The notes beneath the pieces are model-generated. The model was not told the DNA's origin. It worked only from the letters and a program-made list of their open reading frames with translations, and did no database searches. Position numbers and translations under genes: made by a program. From Chitinophagaceae bacterium DXS (GTDB lineage: Bacteria; Bacteroidota; Bacteroidia; Chitinophagales; Chitinophagaceae), in assembly GCA_030345135.1 (NCBI GenBank), contig CP128386.1:6215327-6279326 (forward strand): DNA of 64,000 bases, given 5' to 3'. Below, piece after piece: positions 19,030 to 27,116 of this stretch (its first letter is position 1; each line of letters begins with the position of its first letter).

Positions 19030-21225
19030 ATGACGATTTCTGTATGGAGATACAGCCACTTTGCCCTGGCTGTATCTTCTTTTATTTTTATAGCCCTTGC
19101 AGCAATTACCGGCATTATGCTGGCTTTTGAGCCAGTAGTAGAAAAAGTGCCAACGTACAGGGCTGCTGGTTTTAATAAGATCACCGTTGCGGAAGTCGTT
19201 CCTGCAATGAAAAAGTCTTTTGCAGAAGTAACCGAGCTTAAAGTTGATGCCAATCAGTTTGTTCTTGTGAAAGGTGTTGATACAGCCGGGAAAAATATTT
19301 TTGTTTATGTAGATCCGAAATCCGGAAAGTTATTGGCTTCAGTTCCTAAAAAAAATGAATTCTTTCAATGGGTAACTGATTTTCACCGCTCTCTTTTCCT
19401 GCATGAAACCGGCCGGCTGTTTGTGGGTATTACAGCTTTTTTACTTTTGTTGATCGCTATATCGGGTACGGTTTTGGTAATTCAGCGTCAGCGCGGTGTT
19501 AAGCGTTTTTTTTCAAGAGTAGTTAAAGAAAATTTTGCCCAGTATTACCACGTCGTGCTGGGACGCTTGTCACTCATCGTTATTTTGATCATCGCACTAA
19601 CGGGCACGTATTTGTCATTGGCCCGGTTTCATGTATTTCCTGAGAAGAAAATAGTGCACAAGATCAATTTTAATGAAATAAAGTCAGAGCCGGCAATTCC
19701 TGCTGAAGCTTTTGCAATCTTTAAAAACATTCCCCTTTCGGGCGTTCAATCCATTGAGTGGCCTTTTTCAGATGATCCAGAAGATTATTACACGCTTAAG
19801 CTAAACGATCGTGAAATAGTGGTCAATCAATTTACAGGGGAGTTGCTTAGTGAGATCCGTTATCCGGTTACAGAGATAATGGCTAATTTTAGCCTTGATC
19901 TGCACACCGGCAGAACAAGTGCAGTTTGGGCTATCATATTAGCGATAGCGGCTGGTAATATTCTCTTTTTTATCTATTCCGGATTTGCAATAACATTAAA
20001 ACGAACTGCAGGAAAGATCAGGAATATGTACAATGCAGAAGAATGCCGTTTCATTATTCTTGTCGGATCTGAAAATGGCAGCACTATGCGTTTTGCAAAA
20101 GCGGTGCATCAGCAATTGATAAAAAACGGAGAGACCTCATTTCTTACTGATCTGAACCGCTATAATGTTTTTCCAGGGGCTGAACATATCGTTATTCTTA
20201 CTTCGACATATGGATTGGGGGATGCACCTGCTAATGCAAAAAAGTTTGCCTCACTTCTTTCAAAACATCCGCAATCTAAGCATGTGAATTTTTCTGTGGT
20301 GGGTTTTGGCTCTCATGCATACCCTGACTTTTGCCGCTTTGCATTTGAAGCCAACAACCTGCTGGCGGAACAATCCTGGGCTGCCCCGTTACTCGAGATT
20401 CATACGGTAAGTGATAAGTCTCCGGAGCAATTTGGACAGTGGTTTGAAACATGGTCACAACAAGCTGGCTTACCTGATCTCGTATTGCCTGAGAATTTTC
20501 AACAAAAACCGGCAGGCTTGCAACGTATGACGGTAATGGAGAAAACTGAACTAACACATAACGGCGGTTCGTTTTTAGTTAAGCTGAAACCATCCTGGCT
20601 TGCAAGATTTAATTCGGGTGACCTGTTGGCAGTTTATCCTGCAAATGATCACAGGGAAAGATTTTATTCTATCGGAAAAATTGATAGCTTGATTCAACTT
20701 AGTGTGAAGCTGCATGAAGGAGGGGTAGGATCCGGCTATTTGTATGGACTTGTTGAAGGGCAGGAGTTCGAAGCAAAGATTATTTCCAATGCTCATTTTC
20801 AATTTCCGCAAAAAGCGAAGAAGGTTGTGATGATATCTAACGGTACCGGCATTGCGCCGTTCCTTGGTATGATTGATCAGAATGGCAAAAAAACGGATTG
20901 TCATTTGTACTGCGGATTTCGTGATGCAGCATCTTTCGGGCTTTATAAGGAAAGCCTGGAGAATAATCAGCAAGAGAAAAAACTGGCCGGATTACATGTC
21001 GCATATTCCCGGGAAGGAAAAAAACAGTACGTAAAAGATTTACTTGTCCGTGATGCGGAATTTATTGCCAAAGTACTTGCTGATAATGGTGTGCTGATGT
21101 TATGTGGATCGCTGGCAATGCAGCACGACGTGATAGCATTTCTGGATGAATTATGCAAAGCAAAAAATGGGAAAAGCATCAGCTTTTATCAGTCGCACGA
21201 ACAGGTGTTGATGGATTGCTATTAA
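19030..21225 (+). CDS. PepSY membrane domain fused to flavodoxin and NAD(P)H reductase
   Basis: 731 residues. The first ~330 are a PepSY-type membrane domain with about four helices and conserved-looking histidines (about H10, H119, H126, H174, H292) that may bind haem. Next is a flavodoxin domain (VGSENGSTMRFAK near 343, TSTYGLGDAPANA), then an FAD-binding domain (RERFYSIGK near 542) and an NAD(P)-binding domain (SNGTGIAPF near 601). This resembles the sulfite reductase flavoprotein/P450 reductase layout. It should move electrons from cytosolic NAD(P)H across the inner membrane to periplasmic acceptors, plausibly the DUF2271 protein. Last gene of the ankyrin-DUF2271 operon. Confidence 0.9.
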   Translation: MTISVWRYSHFALAVSSFIFIALAAITGIMLAFEPVVEKVPTYRAAGFNKITVAEVVPAMKKSFAEVTELKVDANQFVLVKGVDTAGKNIFVYVDPKSGKLLASVPKKNEFFQWVTDFHRSLFLHETGRLFVGITAFLLLLIAISGTVLVIQRQRGVKRFFSRVVKENFAQYYHVVLGRLSLIVILIIALTGTYLSLARFHVFPEKKIVHKINFNEIKSEPAIPAEAFAIFKNIPLSGVQSIEWPFSDDPEDYYTLKLNDREIVVNQFTGELLSEIRYPVTEIMANFSLDLHTGRTSAVWAIILAIAAGNILFFIYSGFAITLKRTAGKIRNMYNAEECRFIILVGSENGSTMRFAKAVHQQLIKNGETSFLTDLNRYNVFPGAEHIVILTSTYGLGDAPANAKKFASLLSKHPQSKHVNFSVVGFGSHAYPDFCRFAFEANNLLAEQSWAAPLLEIHTVSDKSPEQFGQWFETWSQQAGLPDLVLPENFQQKPAGLQRMTVMEKTELTHNGGSFLVKLKPSWLARFNSGDLLAVYPANDHRERFYSIGKIDSLIQLSVKLHEGGVGSGYLYGLVEGQEFEAKIISNAHFQFPQKAKKVVMISNGTGIAPFLGMIDQNGKKTDCHLYCGFRDAASFGLYKESLENNQQEKKLAGLHVAYSREGKKQYVKDLLVRDAEFIAKVLADNGVLMLCGSLAMQHDVIAFLDELCKAKNGKSISFYQSHEQVLMDCY

Positions 21226-21240
21226 CGCTTTTTCGGCTGA

Positions 21241-22230
21241 CTATAAACGCAGTTTTTTCCTGAGCTTTAAATTTTTAGAAGTGATAACCTGTCCATCGTC
21301 GGTGATCATAATGCAACTGTAATCAGGATATTGTTGCAGTAGCGCAAGTCCTTTGTCTTTGCCCAACACCATAAGTGATGTGCTAAAACCATTGGCTGTT
21401 TCTGTGCCTGGCCCAAACACCGTTACACTCGAAAGGCCTGTTACCGGATAGCCGGTGGAAGGATTGATGATATGCGAATATCTCCTTCCGTCAAATACTA
21501 CAAATTTTTCGTAGCTGCCAGACGTTGTTACAGAGCCTTCGCGCAGCGGAACAACTGCGAATAGCTTATCATTGTGAAACGGATTTGTGATACCAATGTT
21601 CCAGTCCTTACCATTCGGTTGCTTGCCCCAGGTACTCATATCACCTGATCCATTTACAATACCTGCCTTAATTCCTTTGACAATCATCATTTCCCTGCAT
21701 TTATCTGCGGCGTAGCCTTCACCCAGGGCGCCAAAACCAATTTTCATACCCGGTAGCTTTAAAAAGATAGTGGAGTTAATACTATCGAGGATGATGTTTT
21801 TGTAGCCCACTTTTTCCACTGATTTTTTAACGGCTTCGGGCGAAGGCATTTCCGTCATTGATCCGTCGAATTTCCATATCCTGTCCATTGCTGCAAAGCT
21901 TATGTCAAAAGCACCGTTTGTTATTTCGGAAAAATGAATGGCTCTTTTTGCGAGGTCAAAAACTTCTTTGTCCACCTTAACAGGCCGGATGCCGGCGTTA
22001 CTGTTGACCTGTGAGATCTGTGTTTCGGGCTTCCAATCTGATATGAGGTATTCTATCCTTGTGACTTCACCGATTACAGTGTCGATATAACGTTCTGCAG
22101 ATAGAGAATCGTTTGCTACGATGGAGATGTCAAAGCGGCTGCCCATCAATTTCACTGTTCTTTTTCGCAAGACCTGAGCGTTGACAGTGCATACAATGCA
22201 AAGAAACAAACCTGGCAGAAGATATTTCAT
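21241..22230 (-). CDS. apbE: FAD:protein FMN transferase ApbE
   Basis: Attaches FMN covalently to Thr/Ser of exported flavoproteins. 329 residues with a signal peptide (LLPGLFLCIVCTVNAQ). Family blocks are present: MGSRFDISIV, FDISFAAMDRIWKFDGS, GFGALGEGYAADKCREMM, GIVNGSGDMSTWG and RRYSHIINPSTGYPV (FAD and Mg sites). It converges on the PepSY reductase gene with a 15-bp gap. The pairing with a DUF2271 protein bearing a TGAS motif points to its substrate. Confidence 0.95.
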   Translation of the reverse strand: MKYLLPGLFLCIVCTVNAQVLRKRTVKLMGSRFDISIVANDSLSAERYIDTVIGEVTRIEYLISDWKPETQISQVNSNAGIRPVKVDKEVFDLAKRAIHFSEITNGAFDISFAAMDRIWKFDGSMTEMPSPEAVKKSVEKVGYKNIILDSINSTIFLKLPGMKIGFGALGEGYAADKCREMMIVKGIKAGIVNGSGDMSTWGKQPNGKDWNIGITNPFHNDKLFAVVPLREGSVTTSGSYEKFVVFDGRRYSHIINPSTGYPVTGLSSVTVFGPGTETANGFSTSLMVLGKDKGLALLQQYPDYSCIMITDDGQVITSKNLKLRKKLRL

Positions 22231-22401
22231 AACGGGCGATTGTTGTAACCAATTCGGCGCAAGTTATTGTAAGTGTTGGATTGTGGGATGGCTTTATAAT
22301 AACTTTTGCGCGATTTTATCAAACACACAACAGAAAGTGGATGTAACAACGGCCATGGATTGATGTAGCCGCAGAATTTGCTGAGTAACAGAAGCTAATT
22401 A

Positions 22402-23040
22402 TTATAATGTTTGCACTGCTGGTTGTTGCAAAACCCATGGCTGTGCTTTTTTTGCGATGAAATAAGCCATAATAATATTCGGTACCCAGCATAGCCAGGC
22501 TACAAATAGGTAAGCTTTAATGAAGTCATGAAACAACATGGTTAATAATGGAAGATAAATCCGTAGTGTAACCGCCGCAAAACAAGCTGCATAACTATAG
22601 ATCATCATTTTTTGATGCAGGTTAATGTTGCCGGATCTCACTGATGTGTATGCTATAAGGGTAGTTGTAAACCAAATTGCTCCGAGGCTCATAAATCCGG
22701 AAGAGGCTATCATTCCCCCTGTGGCGTATGTTGCTATGTAAATACCTGCAAGCGAACTAAGCAGGACACATGTTACATAAATTTTACCAAGCATACGATG
22801 AATCTGCATCCTAGTCAATCGAAGACGCCGGTTAAATTGGGGCCAGCCCGTGAGCAGGGCAATGCCGCCACCAACGATGTGTATGTAAAATCCAACATTG
22901 TATAATGCGCTTAACAAAAGCGTATCACTTTTAGATCGCAACAGGCCGAATCTCGTTCCGAAAATAAAATATGCAACCGGGTAAAGGCTGACAATTGTGG
23001 CAAGGATGGCAATTGCAATTTTTGAAATTCTGAGTGTCAT
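22402..23040 (-). CDS. DUF2306 membrane protein
   Basis: 212 residues with about five or six hydrophobic segments. The pattern FYIHIVGGGIALLTGWPQF, RMQIHRMLGKIYV and NLHQKMMIYSYAACFAAVTLRIYLP (paired His and Arg residues at helix ends) matches DUF2306, an uncharacterised inner-membrane family. The conserved histidines could bind metal or haem, but this is not established. Single gene, about 170 bp upstream of apbE on the same strand. Confidence 0.8.
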   Translation of the reverse strand: MTLRISKIAIAILATIVSLYPVAYFIFGTRFGLLRSKSDTLLLSALYNVGFYIHIVGGGIALLTGWPQFNRRLRLTRMQIHRMLGKIYVTCVLLSSLAGIYIATYATGGMIASSGFMSLGAIWFTTTLIAYTSVRSGNINLHQKMMIYSYAACFAAVTLRIYLPLLTMLFHDFIKAYLFVAWLCWVPNIIMAYFIAKKAQPWVLQQPAVQTL

Positions 23041-23341
23041 AGTGCAGCTTAAAGGTTGTGGTGTTGGATAAAGTTACAGAATAATATTTTTTGTGTAGAG
23101 GCCGGATTTCGCCATCATGTAATGTCAAAGGTAAAAGCGTCAATTCTGCGCCCTCTGTGAAAATAACTCAATGAGCTTTGTGGTAAAAATCTGTGCTTCC
23201 GTGTCTCAGTTGCCACACAAACCCAAAACTCATTTTTAATCTGTACAAAAGTCAAAACGACGTATATTCATGCTAACTGATTGTCTTTCTAAAAACGCAT
23301 TGCTTTATCATTTGTCAACTTAACCATACAACCAGCATATC
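23041..23341. other. Divergent intergenic region with degenerate word repeat
   Basis: 301 bp without a gene. The stretch 23150-23220 contains CCTCTGTGAAA, GAGCTTTGTGGT and CTTCCGTGTCTC, a degenerate word repeat also seen at 26095-26150 and 52905-53125. It holds the two outward promoters, which I cannot pin down. Confidence 0.5.
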
Positions 23342-24619
23342 ATGCAACACAAAACCATTGCCTGCTTTATTTTCCTCTTCACCATATTGTTTAACACACA
23401 CAAATCCTCCGCGCAGGTTCCTGCAGGTACAAATGTGGATGAGTCGAAAGTAAAACCATATACACTACCCGACCCTTTGCAAATGCAAGATGGAAAAAAA
23501 GTAACGAATGTAAATGACTGGAACAACATACAGCGCCCTTATATCTATCATTTATTTGAAGAAAATGTATACGGAAGAATTCCCCGGATAAAATTGACCC
23601 AAACATTCCGCGTGCGCGAAACAGGCGATGCAATTGGCGGCTTGGCCACACGCAAACAGATAAGGATTTATTTAAGTACCGCCGATACATCAGCGTTTAT
23701 TGATCTGCTGTTGTATTTGCCAAAGAGTAAAACAAAAGCTCCTGTGTTTGTCGGTTATAATTTTAACGGTAATCAAACGGTGCAAGCTGATCCGGCGATT
23801 TTTATTTCAGAGAACCCATTACGCGACTCCCGGTTAAAAAATGCAGATGGTACAGCAAGTGATTCAACGCGCGGTATAGCTAGCAACAGCTGGGATGTGA
23901 AAAATATAATTAAAAATGGTATCGGCTTAGTTACAGCATACTACGGAGATATAGAAGTGGATACAAAAGATGGCTGGCAAACCGGTATAAGAACCAAACT
24001 GAAAGATGAGCTGAAAATACAACCGGCTGAGTGGAGCGCAATCAGTGCGTGGGCCTGGGGACTTATGCGTATTATGGACTACCTGGAACAGGATAGTAAC
24101 ATAGATGCTAAACATGTGGCGTTGTTTGGCCATTCCCGGCTGGGTAAGACCGCCTTGTGGACCGGTGCCACTGACCAGCGTTTCGCAATGGTGATCTCCA
24201 ATGAATCTGGCGAAGGCGGGGCCGCGCTTGCAAGAAGGAATTATGGAGAAACAATAAAAGATCTGAATGAAAGATTCCCGCATTGGTTTGTAGGGAAATA
24301 CAGGACCTATAACAACAACGCCAGCGCTATGCCTGTTGATCAGCATATGCTGTTGTCGTTAATAGCTCCGAGACCGTTGTATGTTGCAAGTGCAGAAGAT
24401 GATCAATGGTCCGATCCGAAAGGAGAATTTTTGAGTGCTGTAAATGCGGCGAGTGTTTACGCTTTGTTTGGAAAGAAGGGATTAGGGACTGATAAAATGC
24501 CGCCACTAAATACCTCCGTTGGTAATACCATTCGTTATCATGAAAGAACAGGTAAACACGCCGTTACCGAATTCGACTGGCAGCAGTATATTAAGTTTGT
24601 GAATGAACAATTCAAATGA
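23342..24619 (+). CDS. Glucuronoyl esterase-like hydrolase (CE15 type)
   Basis: 425 residues with a signal peptide (to about SSAQ). Alpha/beta hydrolase with GHSRLGKTALW at about 262-272 (nucleophile Ser), matching the CE15 GxSRxGK signature, NESGEGGAA near 287-295 (acid Glu) and HERTGKHAVTEF near 399-410 (catalytic His). CE15 enzymes cut the ester between lignin alcohols and 4-O-methylglucuronic acid on xylan. No xylanase or SusCD pair adjoins it on this strand; the IS element lies immediately downstream. Confidence 0.9.
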   Translation: MQHKTIACFIFLFTILFNTHKSSAQVPAGTNVDESKVKPYTLPDPLQMQDGKKVTNVNDWNNIQRPYIYHLFEENVYGRIPRIKLTQTFRVRETGDAIGGLATRKQIRIYLSTADTSAFIDLLLYLPKSKTKAPVFVGYNFNGNQTVQADPAIFISENPLRDSRLKNADGTASDSTRGIASNSWDVKNIIKNGIGLVTAYYGDIEVDTKDGWQTGIRTKLKDELKIQPAEWSAISAWAWGLMRIMDYLEQDSNIDAKHVALFGHSRLGKTALWTGATDQRFAMVISNESGEGGAALARRNYGETIKDLNERFPHWFVGKYRTYNNNASAMPVDQHMLLSLIAPRPLYVASAEDDQWSDPKGEFLSAVNAASVYALFGKKGLGTDKMPPLNTSVGNTIRYHERTGKHAVTEFDWQQYIKFVNEQFK

Positions 24620-24733
24620 GGCTGGATTAATTGATAATTGAAAGTCATTATTGTCCGACTAAAATCGACATAAAATAGCCTGTAACACTTTGCTAGCAAA
24701 GGATACAAGGCAAAAAAACAGTATTCAAAAAGC

Positions 24734-24757
24734 GGGGTAGCACCCCTCTTTTTTTTA
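24734..24757 (+). terminator. Plus-strand terminator at left end of the IS
   Basis: GGGGT-AGC-ACCCC followed by CTCTTTTTTTT... on the plus strand. It would stop transcripts entering from the esterase gene before they run antisense through the transposase. The stem is short (5 bp) but G+C-only at its core. Confidence 0.6.
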
Positions 24758-25906
24758 TGGTGAAAAAGCTATTGATGTTCCGTACATTTTTCTCCATGCT
24801 TTATAAGAGTCCTTAATAAATTCGAATAGATCTATATAACTGGTTAAATGTAATCTTATAACGGTAATCATATTAGCGAAAGATTTCTTTGTTGCAGATT
24901 TCTTTCTTATAACCACCATCAATAGTTGTGCTATTAGTACACAGTATACCTGCATTTTGATGGCATTAGGACTTTCGCCCCAAAAATACCGCAACGGAAA
25001 GTTCTGCTTTAACTGTTTAAAGAGTAATTCAATCAGCCAGCGGTTTTTATAGATTGCTGCAATCTGTTCAGCTTTTGCAGTAAAATTATTAGTAACGAAT
25101 ACATACTCCTTCCCTTCGTCTGTTTTGTAAATGATACGCCTTAGCTTTAAACGACCCAAATTCTTATTTACCTCCTTAACTGCTACCGTAATGTATTGTT
25201 CTTTAAGCACGCCTTTAGCCTTCTTTCTCTTTGTTACGTCCTTTAAAACTTTTGTCACATGAAAATCTGCGTTTTCCCTCATGCGTGTAACAAACCATAT
25301 CTGCAACTCCGTCCATTTTGCATATAGAAGATGTACATTATAGCCTTTATCAAATACCAACCAGCTTTTGGGCCGTAATTTCAAATCATATAGAAATTTA
25401 CGGTCATTTTCCTTTGCTTCGGTAATTCTTGCAAACTCTGTTACTCCGCTAAATGCATCCATCATTGCATGCACTTTGATGCCTCCTTTTTTACGCGATC
25501 CGTCTTTTGGATTGCGGCCTGCCCCCTGAAGCATATCACTAAATAATTGAATAGTAGTGCTATCAATAATTTTCAGATTCCGAATGCTTAATCCCTTTAA
25601 CCGGCTGTCCGAGATAAAACTATGGTAACGCTTGAGCAATTGCTGATAAATAGTCTCAAAGACCTGATAATGCCGATTCGTATTCGCGTTTGATAATGTG
25701 CTACGTGCCGGAGCGTGATCTAACCCTAAATGCGACAGTTTGCCTTCACATCCCAGCAGCCCCTCACAAAGCTCCCGCAAACCATTGCAATAGCTATATA
25801 CACCATACAACAAGCTTACTAAATGTACACGCAAAGGCAGCTTTTTATAGTATCTGTTAGACCTATGCTTCTTTCCGGCTGCATTAATTAATGACGCTGG
25901 AATCAA
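24755..25906 (-). CDS. IS4-family transposase, N-terminus cut off by a frameshift
   Basis: 383 residues from a TTG codon. The DDE core is intact: IIDSTTIQLFSD (first Asp, about residues 112-123), LVFDKGYN (second Asp) and the IS4 signature YKNRWLIELLFKQLKQN with catalytic Glu. The N-terminal part (GLRELCEGLLG, HLGLDHAPARSTLSNAN) is the DUF4372-like domain. The expected start lies in another frame: an ATG at 25957-25959 encodes MSEVRKFVGQPI, then the frame breaks at the T-run opposite 25923-25925. One more T would join it to SQILDLIP. So the gene is probably disrupted, or needs slippage or the TTG start. Confidence 0.88.
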   Translation of the reverse strand: MIPASLINAAGKKHRSNRYYKKLPLRVHLVSLLYGVYSYCNGLRELCEGLLGCEGKLSHLGLDHAPARSTLSNANTNRHYQVFETIYQQLLKRYHSFISDSRLKGLSIRNLKIIDSTTIQLFSDMLQGAGRNPKDGSRKKGGIKVHAMMDAFSGVTEFARITEAKENDRKFLYDLKLRPKSWLVFDKGYNVHLLYAKWTELQIWFVTRMRENADFHVTKVLKDVTKRKKAKGVLKEQYITVAVKEVNKNLGRLKLRRIIYKTDEGKEYVFVTNNFTAKAEQIAAIYKNRWLIELLFKQLKQNFPLRYFWGESPNAIKMQVYCVLIAQLLMVVIRKKSATKKSFANMITVIRLHLTSYIDLFEFIKDSYKAWRKMYGTSIAFSP

Positions 25907-25959
25907 ATCTAATATCTGAGATAAATCGGCTGTCCGACAAATTTTCTAACTTCGCTCAT
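25907..25959 (-). other. Detached transposase N-terminus
   Basis: On the minus strand, ATG at 25957-25959 begins MSEVRKFVGQPIY, matching the GQP start of related IS4 transposases, then meets a TAG after 16 codons. A single-base loss in the T-run (complement of AAA at 25923-25925) explains the break from the main transposase frame. Confidence 0.7.
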
Positions 25960-26000
25960 TAGTTAAAGTTTTTGTGTGGTAACTCAAACTTAACTAATCG

Positions 26001-26030
26001 AGGCGGCTCTTGATGGGCTGCCTTTTTTTT
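26001..26030 (+). terminator. Plus-strand terminator at right end of the IS
   Basis: Stem AGGCGGCTC / GGGCTGCCT (two G-T pairs) with loop TTGAT, followed by eight Ts. It points out of the element toward the ECF sigma gene and would also block antisense reading of the transposase. Confidence 0.65.
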
Positions 26031-26354
26031 ATTTTTTGAGAGATTTTAGTCGGACAATAGTGATTGAAAGTTGAAAATTGATAATGAAGGGAAATCTCTG
26101 TGGTTCTCCGTGTCTACTCCTGTATTCCTCTGTGTAACTATTATAGATTTCAAAGACGGCAATTGTAGATTTATTTAACGTGGTTTAATAGCCACTGAGC
26201 ACTGAAACACGGGATTTATTCGCACATTCGCACATCTGCACATTCGCACATTCATTTTCAACTTTCAATTGAACAAATTTTCTTAACCCTAACATAATAC
26301 AACCCTAACGTATAAAAGCTGGATTTTTGCGCGGAATTTTACCCGAGAGCAACC

Positions 26355-26873
26355 ATGAGTGACATTGAAGCACTTACACAAAGTGACCAGTCTGTGTTCA
26401 ACCGGCTGTTTGATGAGCATCACAAACCGTTGTATTATTTCTTTATAAAATATACCGGTTGTGCTGAAGATGCAGAAGATCTTGTTCAGCAGACATTCAT
26501 CAAAATATGGCAGGGGAGAGCAGGCTTATCCTTACAATATACTTTTTCCCAGCAACTATTTAGTGTGGCCAAAAGCTGCATGATAGATCATTTCCGCAAG
26601 CAACAAAAGCAAACTGCGCTGCGTGTTGAATATCTCGCTGATGCCAACACAAAGGAGCCGTCCGTTACCATAACAGACTTCGATCTGGAACATCGCATCG
26701 ATAAGGCTATCGAGCATTTACCACCCGGTCGTCGCAAGGTCTTTCGCATGAGTCGTATTGAAGGCTTCACTTACCAGGAAATTGCCGACCAGTTATCCCT
26801 CTCCGTCAAAACTGTCGAATCGCAGATACACAAGGCGATAAAGCAGTTGAGAAAGGCGTTGAATATTTTTTAG
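26355..26873 (+). CDS. ECF-type RNA polymerase sigma-70 factor
   Basis: 172 residues, normal for ECF sigma factors. Region 2 (AEDAEDLVQQTFIKIW, about 36-51) and region 4 helix-turn-helix (GFTYQEIADQLSLSVKTVESQIHKAIKQLRKAL, near the end) are clear. It belongs to the FecI-like group of Bacteroidota that partners with FecR anti-sigma factors, and the fecR-type gene follows 243 bp downstream. It is expected to drive the SusC/SusD genes behind it. The IS element ends about 300 bp upstream, so its own promoter may be affected by that insertion. Confidence 0.93.
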   Translation: MSDIEALTQSDQSVFNRLFDEHHKPLYYFFIKYTGCAEDAEDLVQQTFIKIWQGRAGLSLQYTFSQQLFSVAKSCMIDHFRKQQKQTALRVEYLADANTKEPSVTITDFDLEHRIDKAIEHLPPGRRKVFRMSRIEGFTYQEIADQLSLSVKTVESQIHKAIKQLRKALNIF

Positions 26874-27052
26874 TGAATGGTGAAATAGTGAATGGTCAAT
26901 AGTCAATAGTCAAATGTGCATCATCATACGCTGATTCGATGCCTTACCAGAAGCGAGCATAAAGCAAAGAATATCAAATGAGATCATAAACGTGTAGGCA
27001 AATTCTCCAGCTGCCTGCATCTTTCACCATTCACTATTGACCATTGACTATT
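26871..27052. repeat. Inverted word repeats between sigma and anti-sigma genes
   Basis: TAGTGAATGGTGAAA at 26871-26885, beginning in the sigma stop codon, pairs perfectly with 27022-27036. A second arm AATGGTCAATAG (26891-26902) pairs with 27034-27045. The arms consist of the words GTGAATGGT, CAATAGT and ATTGACTATTG common in Bacteroidota intergenic DNA. The 243-bp spacer could fold into one large hairpin between sigma and fecR. Confidence 0.7.
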
Positions 27053-27116
27053 GTTACCAAATTGTTACCCGTAAGGGTTCCCCATTTTTTCATCGTAGTA
27101 CATACAGAAGAGTAAC

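Larger units (their letters stand above)
24650..26058 (-). mobile_element. IS4-family insertion sequence
   Basis: Terminal inverted repeats share ATTGTCCGACTAAAATC (left 24650-24666) and its complement (right 26042-26058). One transposase gene fills the interior on the minus strand. The flanks AGTCATT (24643-24649) and AGTGATT (26059-26065) may be an imperfect 7-bp target duplication, so the exact ends are provisional. It landed inside a degenerate word array (ATTGAAAG...ATTGATAAT on both sides) between the esterase gene and the ECF sigma gene. Confidence 0.85.
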
